This document shows, in pieces, positions 31,461 through 41,167 of a DNA stretch of 64,000 bases. Origin of the DNA: Bathynomus jamesi (Eukaryota; Arthropoda; Malacostraca; Isopoda; Cirolanidae); contig JAJOZX010005611.1 of the NCBI GenBank assembly GCA_023014485.1, positions 67,001 through 131,000 of the forward strand, in the 5' to 3' direction. Within the stretch, counting starts at the first letter, position 1. The number at the start of each line of letters is the position of its first letter. The notes under the pieces are model-generated. The model worked only from the letters and a program-made list of their open reading frames with translations. It was not told the DNA's origin and did no database searches. Both the position numbers and the translations under genes were made by a program.

Positions 31461-31956
31461 GAGGTTGGATTGTGAAACGTTTTATGATACCTGAAACATA
31501 AAAGTGGAAGATAGTTAATTACCCATGAAGAAAGCCGCTGTAAAATTTCCACGATACAATAAATAAATTTAAAATAACATCCGTGCTGGTCGCAGTTGAT
31601 TAGCCCAAAGTTTACGATCTCGAGAGAATGGAAATAAGATTTACCCGACGCTGGGCTGTATAATTTAATGATAAACAACATATATATATATAATATATAT
31701 ATGAGAAAAGTTCAGAATGGAAGTGGGAGGGTGTTTATAGCCCGTAATTAATTTTTTTTTGTAGAAAGACAAGAAAAACTATATTTTCTGAGATATATTT
31801 AGTACAATTCGCGTATGTTTGAGAGATACACTAAACTGCGAGTCAATTGCTCGTGAAGTTTTAATCTTTATGATCTCGAAATAAACTTCTGCGGAAAGAA
31901 GTTTATTTATTGGAATTTTAAACTCCACAATTTTCAGAACGATGTTTGATATAATT

Positions 31957-31995
<39 letters not shown>
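31190..31995. repeat. GA microsatellite and AT-rich stretch
   Basis: 31190-31320 is GC-richer upstream sequence of the PolB-side promoter (CCTATTGGCTAGCG, GGGCGGAGC motifs, possible CCAAT and GC boxes). A GA run lies at 31403-31458, and TA runs at 31680 and 31965-31995. No gene in the remainder. Confidence 0.6.
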
Positions 31996-31998
<3 letters not shown>

Positions 31999-33628
31999 TG
32001 CGTTCGCACTTATTAAGCAGATTACATTTTCTCCAATGTTTTCAAGTTTTTCCCCTATTTCAATGAAATTTGTAGCAAATAATCACTATATACAGCAGCA
32101 TTGATGGTATTCATTTCGATAAAATGTTTTGATAACTAAAATAATTATCTCATTTTATTGAAAAATATGTAAAATATTGTATTCCGACTTATTAAACAAG
32201 TTTTCTATTTACGGATCTAAATGGTGAAAATGGGTAAGAAGAAGGATTTAACACTAACTGAGAAAAGAAAAATAGTCAAGTTACTCGCTGAAAATATAAA
32301 ATCTATTGAAATTGCGAAGCAGTTTGGCAGAGCTTATCGAACTGTAAACAAGTTTGTAGCGGAGGGTACCAAACTGAGGCAGCGAAGTGATAAAGGAGCT
32401 ATAAGAAAAGTGACAAGGCGGCAGATATCTGTAATCAAGCGCAAATTGCAAACCATCCATTGTCCTCAAGTAAAGGGGTTTTTGAGCAGGCTGGCGTACA
32501 TAATGTACCAAGAACATCTCGATGTGGAATCCTCCAAACAATTGGCAAGACGTGTAAACCTACGATTCAGTCACCATTAACATCCAGGTACAAGAAACAA
32601 GAAGCAGCGTGTTGAATGGACGCGTCAGTAGGTGAAAACAGATTTTAATACTGTATTGTTAACCGATGAATGAAGAGCAACACTTGAGGGACTTGATGTT
32701 TGGTCAAGAAGATGGATTGCTGAGAGCCAATTTCTACCATCGAGATTAAGACGCCAACAAGGTGGAGGTAGTGTCATGTTTTGGGCAGGATTGAGGATTG
32801 ATAGGCAATGAAACAGTTGTCCCATACAGAGTGCCAGATGGTGTAAAAATGAATGCCCAGTCTTACACAAACTTTCTAAAAGAAAACCTCATTCCATGGT
32901 AGAGATTGACCCTTAGCAATCCATCTTCTTGACCAACCATCAGATCCGTCAAGGGTTGCTCTTCATTCATCGGTTAAAAATACAGTATTAAAATCTGTTT
33001 TCACCTACTGACGCACCCATTCAACACGCTGCTTCTTGTACCTGGATGTTAATGGTGACTGAATCGTAGGTTTACACGTCTTGCCAATTGTTTGGAGGAT
33101 TCCACATCGAGATGTTCTTGGTACATTATGTACGCCAGCCTGCTCAAAAACCCCTTTACTTGAGGACAATGGATGGTTTGCAATTTGCGCTTGATTACAG
33201 ATATCTGCCGCCTTGTCACTTTTCTTATAGCTCCTTTATCACTTCGCTGCCTCAGTTTGGTACCCTCCGCTACAAACTTGTTTACAGTTCGATAAGCTCT
33301 GCCAAACTGCTTGGCAATTTTAATAGATTTTATATTTTCAGCGCGTAACTTGCCTATTTTTCTTTTCTCAGTTAATGTTAAATCCTTCTTCTTACCCATT
33401 TTCACCGATCCGTAAATAGAATACTTGCTTAATAAGTCGGAACACAATATTTTACATATTTTTCAATAAAATGAGATAATTATTTTAATTATAAAAATAT
33501 TTTATCGAAATGAATACCATCAATGCTGCTATATATAGTGATTATTTGCTACAAATTTTATTGAAATCGGGGAAAAACTTTTGAAAACATTGGAGAAAAT
33601 GTAATCTGCTTAATAAGTGCGAACGCAT

Positions 33629-33632
<4 letters not shown>
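31996..33632. mobile_element. Tc1-like foldback element, two inverted 5' halves
   Basis: Both ends read CACTGCGTTCGCACTTATTAAGC (right end: one change) and lie in TA runs. The left arm (to about 32725) encodes on the plus strand MGKKKDLTLTEKRKIVKLLAE…QFGRAYRTVNKFV, the helix-turn-helix of a Tc1-like transposase, then KKQRVEWTRQ, VLLTDE, PSRLRRQQGGGSVMFWAG with stops. The right arm (about 32915-33632) repeats the same first 700 bp inverted, with an ORF on the minus strand (33049-33447). No second or third catalytic acid remains, so it is non-autonomous. Confidence 0.85.
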
Positions 33633-33678
<46 letters not shown>

Positions 33679-34499
33679 TTCTATAAATATTTGTCCTTCT
33701 ATTGTTCAGCTAATTACATCGTTTAATTAGATGTTTAGGAAGGCGTTTGCTTATATCGCCTTCACCTTTCTTCATTTCCCTCCTTTATCATATTCCCTAT
33801 CTATTTATTCATTTGTGCTGCACATTTTAATGCTACGTGCACCATTTGTCCTATTTTGATTGTTACGGATGAAAAAGACCATAATATTCGATTTAAGTTA
33901 GCCGGAGAGTGAGTTAATTAATGAAGTTTGACGTGATTATAAATTTTGTGTGCACATCTTGTACTAATTTTTAGAGTTTTCAGAATTTTTTTAAATGAAC
34001 TTTTTTCCGGAACTGTGCATATATATAGGCTTTCTTTGGTTTCCCCCCGAATTGTTCATTCTGATGAATGTCAATCTTTACACTCCACCTTAGACCTACT
34101 TTTTAACGGGGATATATATATATATAAGAGAGCGCGAGGGAGAGATCCCTGCTAGGGCGCTCTGGGTACCCATTTATCTACCAACCGTGGAAAGATGTTT
34201 ACACGAATTTTTAGATGAACTTTTTTCCGGAATTCCGCCAGAATTGTTCATTCTGGCGACGGTCAAGCTTTACACTCCCCCTTACACCTACTTTTAGACG
34301 GGAAATTATATATAATTATATATATATATATATATAATATATATATACATATATATGACAGAGAGAGAGACCGAGGAGGGAGACTGGTTACCCCTGCCAA
34401 CCGTGGAAGGATGTTTACACTCCACCTTAGACCTACAGTTTAACACGGATCATTAGGTCACCCTGGCTACCAACCGCGGAAGGACGCGCCGCCGCCGGA
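33633..34499 (-). mobile_element. TA runs and three tandem SINE body fragments
   Basis: TA run at about 33635-33675. From 34040 on, three pieces on the minus strand (34040-34110, 34235-34300, 34405-34470) share CTAAGGTGGAGTGTAAA and GAATGAACAATTC-like motifs with the SINEs at 15.8 and 18.5 kb. A second TA run lies at 34310-34352. 33680-34000 is AT-rich without features. Confidence 0.55.
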
Positions 34500-34996
34500 G
34501 CCCGACGCATATAATCGTAATATTTTATGGGCGTATAGACGGGTGTGTACGTGCCAAAACGAAGTATACACTGTGCCAACTGGCTGATAATGCCTGGAGA
34601 CACTGGTTGATTAAGCCGACTGGCTGATTAGGGGCCCTATAAGACAACGGCCGCTCGGCTGAAGTCTTAATATGCGCTTGACTCCTGTCAAGCGAACACC
34701 TCTCCTCCTCTCTCTCCTTCTCCTCTCTCTTAGGTTAGGTATACCCCTTTGGGGGGTGAGGCCGTCCCACCTTCTCCCCCAAAGAGGTCTCCCCCAGCGG
34801 GAGTTCATTGCAACTTGGGAGATAACTCCGCCTCCAAGTTGCATAACCCCGTGTTACTCTTGCAGCAACCCCCTCCCCCCTTTAGGGGTGCCTTGCAACA
34901 AAGGGGGGGTTCGGCGCTCTTGCAACATTGATCAACATTTGCAATTGCATTGCACTCTCCCCTTTTGCGCCAATACTACTGGAGCCATGTTGCATA
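34500..34996 (+). repeat. Polinton terminal repeat, copy 3
   Basis: Directly precedes the integrase gene end (34997). Contains GCCAACTGGCTGATAA-type units on the outer side, then the CT-rich block, GGGGTGAGGCCGTCCC and TTGCAATTGCATTGCACTC towards the integrase. Its inverse is the solo repeat at 26690-27480. Confidence 0.6.
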
Positions 34997-36030
34997 CTAT
35001 TTAAGCTTCATTATTGCATCAGCTTTTATATAAGTGTTGAAGCTTGTTGGGTACCCTAGCCATTTCACCAGGTACATTTTTCTCTTTCCTGATCCTTTGC
35101 TACCTAAATTGTTTCCAGTTTTAAACACGTTTTTTCCTAAATTAAATGTCACTTTCTGCAACTCCTCGCGGTAAAAGCCTCCTGCCATTTTCTCCCCATT
35201 CAAATGTTCAACGTAATACAGCATTATCTCGCCTTTAGGTCTCATAGCCCTAACTTTAAAAATCTCACGTGTCTAACCTTACTCAAATCCCTTCGCGAAT
35301 TTATTACCCGAACGCGACAGCCTTATACAATCATTGATTTTGAAACGTGTAGAGTGTGGCATGGTTCTACAAATATCTCTTCTTTCTAAAACTTCGTTAG
35401 GTGTTGTCCCAATCATACGATGGTGTGAACGGTTGTAGGATGAGGCTAGTGATTCCAGAATGTCTGTATATTTGTATGTGTTTTAATGTGTAAAATAGCG
35501 ATGCATGCGTTCCTTTATGGTACGTTGAACTCTTTCAGCTAAAGAGGCTTTATGTATAGAATTACTAGTGTAGTAGCTGATATTAAACTCTGTCAGCATG
35601 TTCTGAAAAGTTCGGCCTATAAATTCTATCCCCATATCCGTACAAATATAGCCCGGAATCCTGTTTTCTTTCAACATCAGCATTTTGGTGGCTTTAGCAA
35701 CTGTTTCAGGCGATTTATTTTTCAGAGGAATTAGCCACAGATATCTAGAGAACACATCTATTATGAATAGGATGTAGCGGTAGCGATCATTATACACTGA
35801 ATATCTTTGCATGTCTGTTAAATCCGCTTGCCAAATAGAGCCAATCGAGGCCGCTGTTGTCTTGGCTGTTTTAAACCTTTTTCTCACCAACTTATGAAGT
35901 GTATAAACATCCTGCTCCCGCAAAAAACTCTCAACATCATTTTTCCCTACTCCACCATTATAAACACCTCTTTACAGTCTATCAACGCCTCGCCTCCGTA
36001 GGAGGCTGGGTTACAAATGACAATAGCGTC
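34997..36030 (-). pseudogene. Polinton retroviral-type integrase with chromodomain
   Basis: DDE integrase that inserts the element. Minus strand: N-terminal remnant PASYGG…YNGGVGKNDVESFL, then an open stretch (35923-35483) with QADLTDM (first Asp), FIIDVFSRYLWLIPLKNK, ICTDMGIEF (second Asp) and LAERVQRTIKERM (Glu). So the full D-D-E set is present. After a frameshift come HHRMIGTTPNEVLERRD, an SH3-like part (FYREELQKV) and a chromodomain with YLVKWLGYPTSFNTYI that ends at 34997. Two or three frameshifts break it. Chromodomains may guide insertion to particular chromatin; that is family knowledge. Confidence 0.85.
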
Positions 36031-36038
36031 TTATTAAT

Positions 36039-36796
36039 TTAATATGTTAGCCATTTACATATTTTAGAAGCAAGTGGAGATGGCTGGCCGTTGTTGTTTT
36101 GTCTCTTCTTTCTCTTCTTCAGAGGTGCTACCGCTATGGGTGACAGCGTGTTCAGTTGTGGCACATGCGAGGCTTGTTCCAAGTTTTTTAACCTGTTTAG
36201 ATTTCCTATCAATGTTTTGGGGACATTTATTTGTTGTAGTCTTGCTTTAATATGTTTCCATCCTGCTGGTGAGGGTCTATCCCACTTTCTCACCGTGGAC
36301 GATGTCAACGATATTCGAACCCTGTACCTTTCTTCCTTCCACAATGATCTCACCTGTATCGCTCCACTGTATGATGGGGTCCTCACTCAATAGATTATAA
36401 AGACTTAATCCTTTATTCCTCAATGTATGTGGGAGACTGCTTTTTAATACGTGCTCGATATGTTGTGGGGGCCGACCCGTTATTCTTTGGCTGGTCAGCT
36501 CTAACGTTGGACCCAGGTCCTATGTCACCATGCTCATCGTTGTCCGCGCTGTGCCTAATAACCACGGGGATCTCTGTAGGATTCTTATAATTTTCGTACT
36601 CGTGAAGATATTTCTGCAGAGCTTCTTGGTACAAGATTCTTTTCTCATCAGGAAACTTTTCATTATTTAATAGGGTTAACAATTCGCTTTCCATTCTTTT
36701 ACGCCTGCTTTTACGGGGTTCTAGAACCGTGTCTGGATTCTTTGAACTTTGCAGTGAAACATACACCTCGTGTGGAATCACTACCACTTTCTTCAT
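36039..36796 (-). pseudogene. Polinton conserved virion-type gene, frameshifted
   Basis: About 250 codons from ATG complementary to 36794-36796: MKKVVVIPHEVYVSLQ, KFPDEKRILYQEALQKYLHE, a charged middle, then after a stop QWSDTGEIIVEGRKVQGSN and IVDIVHGE. The last block is common to many Polinton genomes near the packaging genes; I recall the pattern but cannot name its function. Lys/Gln-rich C-terminus. It is absent from copy 1, where other elements lie in its place. Confidence 0.5.
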
Positions 36797-36809
36797 TATA
36801 TTAATCTAG

Positions 36810-37112
36810 TCAGCAAAGACCCCAAAGCTGAAAATAAGATGGGTAGGAATGACGCCCCTTTTTGTACAATAATTCGATTTTTCTTCCCCACAGTTTGACT
36901 TTTACGAGCGAGTGTATTGTGTTCTTGTAAAGGCGTAGGCGAGCCTTCTGAGGGGGTTTTATTGGTACATTACATTTTATAACGTTAAGACAGATTTCAC
37001 AGATGCATTTTAAAAAGTCCGAGTCGATATTTTTAACAAACATCTGTTGCATTGCCCGGGGTAATCGATGGTAGATTTTTATTAATTCATATTTCTTTAG
37101 CCTCTTTGTCAT
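36810..37112 (-). CDS. Polinton core-like basic protein, copy 3
   Basis: An intact 100-codon frame, KYELIKIYHRLP…KCICEICLNVIKCNVP…LRLYKNTIHSLVKVK…LLYKKGRHS, overlapping the ATPase end by 4 bp. The LRLYKNTI/LVKVK/KKG pattern with high Lys/Arg matches small basic proteins encoded next to the ATPase in adintoviruses and Polintons. A DNA-condensing role is plausible from charge and size. Four cysteines in the first half are unusual and might bind zinc. Confidence 0.55.
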   Translation of the reverse strand: MTKRLKKYELIKIYHRLPRAMQQMFVKNIDSDFLKCICEICLNVIKCNVPIKPPQKARLRLYKNTIHSLVKVKLWGRKIELLYKKGRHSYPSYFQLWGLC

Positions 37113-37758
37113 TCTGGAATATATACCGTTTCAGGCTCGTTTGGGAATATATTCGTTCTTAGAAGAACCTTAAACGTGTTTCGCGGGTGAAGGTCACAAA
37201 GAAAATATCCGTAACGTCGACTTGTAGCTTCTTTATAAACTTTCAAAAGCTCCTTACGCTGATTCGGGAACATTTGATTGGCTAATACCCCAATTTGTGA
37301 CACATCTGTACGTTCTGCGAATAAGACTAGATATTGTGTATTTAACGACACATCGCGCACTTGTCTGTTTTTGAAAAATACATTTTGATTGATGAAGAAC
37401 ACGCTTGTGTTAAGATGGTGGGAGAACACTGTAAATGTCTCGGCAAACGTTTTAGCCTTTCCAACATGAGATCGTCAATTACAATGACTGTATGTTCATT
37501 TCCCTTTAACGAATTAAAGTCATATACACCTTTATGGAACAGAATATCATCTTGGTACTCGTTGAATACTGATTGATACGTCGAATAGCACCAAATAACT
37601 TTATGCACAAATTTTGAGAACATCTCTCCCTTATCTTTAATGATTTTAAGCATAAACACAATTTTACCACATCCTGTAGGGCCAGATATAATACACGTGG
37701 ATGGGCTGGTGAACCTACGGAATCTATCTCTAACACGTCACACTCCTAAGTGGGTCAT
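37109..37758 (-). pseudogene. Polinton packaging ATPase (FtsK/HerA type), copy 3
   Basis: Walker A GPTGCGKI (Ile where Thr/Ser is expected) near 37690-37665. Walker B TVIVIDDLM follows near 37440-37466, preceded by KVIWCYSTYQSVF. A frameshift follows, then DVSLNTQYLVLF…GVLANQMF…YFLCDLHP…NIFPNEPE. The predicted ATG (37756-37758 complement) is followed by TGA at codon 7, also in copy 1. Sequence identity with copy 1 is nearly complete over about 1 kb, indicating a recent common source. Confidence 0.8.
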
Positions 37759-37830
37759 TTACAAAATATAATAAAAATTTAAGTGGTGTTCCTTATATTC
37801 TATAGTCTTGTTTTTCCTCTTCTTCCACAG

Positions 37831-38357
37831 AATCGTGAATGACGACGAGGTACAGCATCATGTCCCCATCATCGAAATTACAGACGATCCGGATGACAGT
37901 GTAGTTGTGGTCACAGAGTCCATCCCCGCTGACGAATCCACACCAGCGACAACTGTAGCACCATCACGCGACAGTTCAAAGCGGAGGCATGATGTAGAAC
38001 CTTCCACGTCAGCTATAAAGCGTGCCAGGAGTGCACCGGTTGTTAGACACCCAGTACTAGAGCTCCAATCCTCTACGTCTTACGACACAACCCCACACTA
38101 GCTCCTTCCTCAAATAAAAATACGTCCCCTTATTCCTGTTCAATTCCGGCTACATCCTCCACAGCAGCAGCAGCATCTTGTTCTGTAGAGGATGGTATAA
38201 CATTCGAACTGGTGCGCACCGCCACTCCCACCCTAGCCCTGATTAGATATCGGTATGTAGTCAGAGTTGATCCTGGATCCCTCCATAGCAATGGTGTTGA
38301 ACACGGTTTGCGACGCGTAGTTGAACGTATTGTGGAGTTTGCCCTTCAGAACCGCGG
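37831..38357 (+). pseudogene. Polinton PolB-side exon 2, copy 3, truncated
   Basis: The same acceptor (TTCCACAG ending 37830) and coding start as copy 1. The frame is lost by one missing C near 38095 but the sequence continues to GAGTTTGCCCTTCAGAACCGCGG at 38357, where it stops abruptly at a (TTAGG)-like run. Confidence 0.6.
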
Positions 38358-38625
38358 TTAACCTAACTAAGGTTAGGTTAGGTTAAATTATGTTTGGTTA
38401 ATTAGTTTTTGAAATATATGGACTTGGTAAAGTCGATACCTCGATGGTGCGTGGCTGTGCGCATGTGCGTGGATGTGTGTTTGTGTGTTCTTGGTTACAT
38501 TATGAATCTTCGGTGTCCCCATAGATTCAGATTTAATTTTTATTGAAAGTCATTAAATACCATGAAAAATGGATATAATGAACGTTAGTTAGGTTAGGTT
38601 AGGTTAGGTTATTTAGCTTAGGATA
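38358..38625. repeat. Interstitial TTAGG-like runs
   Basis: GGTTAGGTTAGGTTA at 38368-38385 and four to five TTAGG units at 38588-38615, separated by AT-rich and GTGT-rich sequence. The first run marks the exact end of Polinton copy 3. Confidence 0.75.
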
Positions 38626-38741
38626 AATGTCGCTATCCATAAGTGAAAATGCCAAAACGCCCAAAAGCAGCGATCATTTTAGTCGTGTTTATAAAGACAC
38701 GTGCAGAAAGCGCCGCAAAAGAAACTATAATGGGTACATAC

Positions 38742-38907
38742 CCCCTTTGATCGGAATATCGGGCATGGACATGAAGTACCAATCGAATATGGAATCATCG
38801 CTCTCAAATTCAAAGGAGTAGAAGAAGATGTCATCCTTCGGGTTTTTATAGGTCAGGAGTTGAGTGAAGGTCCACATACCCGACTTGAGGAACAACATTC
38901 CGCTCAT
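38742..38907 (-). CDS. Possible carboxylesterase-family exon (host gene)
   Basis: An exon of 166 bp bounded on the minus strand by a pyrimidine-rich acceptor (TTTTCCGTCTTTCAG) and a GTATGT donor, open throughout. The translated segment has MLFLKSGMWTFTQLL, then DDIFFYSFEFESDDS, FDWYF and MPDIPIKGG. A FFYSFEFE-type strand and a later GG that would precede the catalytic-histidine HADEL region fit type-B carboxylesterases and their relatives. Donor phase 1 keeps the GG. I see no other exon in the window; neighbouring exons may lie across the Penelope insertions. Confidence 0.5.
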
Positions 38908-39029
38908 CTGAAAGACGGAAAACAATACAGTTTAAAGGGAGAGAGTGAGTGAGTGAGTAGGAATGTAAGGAACGCGCACGCGGACCTCTTTCTTTTTCTC
39001 TGTCTTGATATATATATTTTAACGGAAGA

Positions 39030-39945
39030 GTGATGCTGTTTTACACGCGTGTGCAAATCCTTTCCCGTCTGACCAATGTAAAAGGAATCACATTGTTTAC
39101 AACCAATTTTATAGATAATGCCTGAATTATTGGTAGGGCTATTTTTTACTGATATTTTTCACAATATTGTTATATGAAAATACTACATTAATATCCAAAA
39201 GTTTAAGTACATTAGCAATGCCTAAAAAGCCCGGGAAAAATGGAAGTACTAAAATATTCTTTGACAAAAGATCACTTCCAATACCGTTGATTTTTTCCAA
39301 TTCGGCATCGATGTATTCCGGACTAGCGATCCTAAGAGCGCGGAGAAACATTGAAGAAAATATGGGCTCTTAATGGGGGTGTCATGTCCAGAGTAAAAAG
39401 TGTACGTAGGACAAATTGTTTGTTTTTTTCCGATAGATACTAAACTTAAAACCTGGGCTTTCCCTATGCACCCGCACATCCAAAAACGGGATTGAGTTGT
39501 CTTGTTCCACTTCTAAAGTAAACTTAGTGGAGGGAATTGATCATTTAACTGAAGGAGGAAGTCATCCAGGTCACGATTCATGGGCCAGATACAGAAAATA
39601 TCGTCGACGTACCGCAACCATGGGATGCCAACCCCCAGGATTCTCGGAATGTAAGTAATTTCGAAAAACTCCATATAAATATTGGAGAGGAGGGGCGACA
39701 AGGGGTTGCCCATGGCCATCCCAAAAACCTGTTGATAATACTCGCTATTGAAAGTGAATTTACAGTCTTTGATGCAAAGCTTAATAAGTTCCAAAACGAT
39801 GTGTGCAGGTAGTGGCAGGTCGTACTTATGTAATTCTCGGAAAAGTCAAGCATATCGTCAATCGGCACTATTACCTATAAACTCTCCAAATGGCTTGTCA
39901 AAGTCTTGTCCCCCATTCTCGGAACTATCTCTGATTCACATGTAA
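39030..39945 (-). mobile_element. Penelope-like element (PLE-A), minus-strand copy
   Basis: Minus strand: ELIKLCIKDCKFTFNSEYYQQVFGMAMGNPLSPLLSN (RT core, written here in part), WLRYVDDIFCIW (catalytic YVDD) at 39513-39794. IPFLDVRVH-like and NNLSYVHF follow in other frames, then SSMFLRALRIASPEYIDAELEKI and NILVLPFFPGFLG (39139-39351). The GIY-YIG end is degraded but RHYL*NWL*TM-like codons are recognisable. Several frameshifts. Confidence 0.8.
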
Positions 39946-40910
39946 AAAATTCCATGGATCTTACTGAAAAATTGAATAATGTACGCACTGAAACCAACAA
40001 TAGATTTATCAGTTTTGACGTTTGTTCATTGTTTACAAAAGTGCCGACTGACGATATGCTTGACTTTCTCTCCCGTGAATTACATAAGTACGACCTGCCA
40101 CAACCTGCACACATCCTTTTGGAACTTATTAAGCTTTGCATCAAAGACTGTAAATTCAATAGTATCTATCGGAATAAAACAAACAATTTGTCCTACGTAC
40201 ACTTTTACTCTGGACATGACACCCCGATTAAGAAGGCCATATTTTCTTCAATGTTTCTCCGCGCTCTTAGGATCGCCAGTCCGGAATACATCGATGCCGA
40301 ATTGGAAAAAATCAACGGTATTGGAAGTGATCTGTGCTACCCACCTGCGTTTATGGAATCTTGTCTTAACAAGGCAAAACGAACCTTCTATCATGTAAAT
40401 AATAACACTCGCACTTTGTCGAAGAATATTTTAGTACTTCCATTTTTCCCGGGCTTTTTAGGCATTGCTAATGTACTTAAACTTTTGAATATTAATGTAG
40501 TATTTTCACATAACAGTATTGTGAAAAATATCATAGTAAAAAATAGCCCTACCAATAATTCAGGCATTATCTATAAAATTGGTTGTAAACAATGTGATTC
40601 CTTTTACATTGGTCATATGGGAAAGGATTTGCACACGTGTAAAACAGCATCAATATTCCATTAGAACGGGACAGTCGTCCAGTGCCCTTTTTGTTCATTG
40701 TCAGAATTATCCCATTGTATTGATTGGAATAATGCTTCAGTTTTGTTTCACTCTAGCAACATTGTTAATAGAAATATTCTTGACTCTACTATTATCCACC
40801 TTACAAATAACTTTAACATGAGCGAAGTCCTTTTTCAACTCGATCCCGTTGTTTTGAATTCGTTCAGAACGGATTTAGACATGAAGGGCAGAGTGCTAAA
40901 ACTTTGGTAA
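39906..40910 (+). mobile_element. Penelope-like element (PLE-A), plus-strand copy, RT core deleted
   Basis: The open frame 39906-40664 joins FISFDVCSLFTKVP and LELIKLCIKDCKF directly to IYRNKTNNLSYVHFYSGHD, so the YVDD part is missing without loss of frame. It continues with FLRALRIASPEYIDAEL, KRTFYHVNN, LVLPFFPGFLGI and a GIY-YIG nuclease start GIIYKIGCKQCDSFYIGHMGK. Further GIY-YIG C-terminal pieces in other frames (IRTGQSSS, 40660-40910). Head-to-head with the minus copy. Confidence 0.8.
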
Positions 40911-41167
40911 TTTTCCCTTATAAATCTGTATGCTCCTCTTACAATTTTTTTTTCAAGTTATTTTTATTTATTTATTTTTTATTTGTGACCTATATATCAT
41001 TCAGGCATTATCTATAAAATTGGTTGTAAATAATCCATTTGATCTTGTGCTGAATTCGGGCAAAGTGCTAAAATTGGTAGTTTCCCTTACAAATTTGTAT
41101 GCTCCTCCCACAATTTTTATTTCTATATTTATTATATATATATATTTTTTTTTTGGTAATCTATATA
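40911..41167. other. AT-rich 3' part of the Penelope element
   Basis: Contains a short duplicate of the upstream tail (ATTCAGGCATTATCTATAAAATTGG at 41001 as at 40559). No gene. Confidence 0.5.

Noticed and set aside
31385..31681. Leu/Ser repeat frame and Arg/Glu repeat frame
   Set aside because: Translation of a GA microsatellite.
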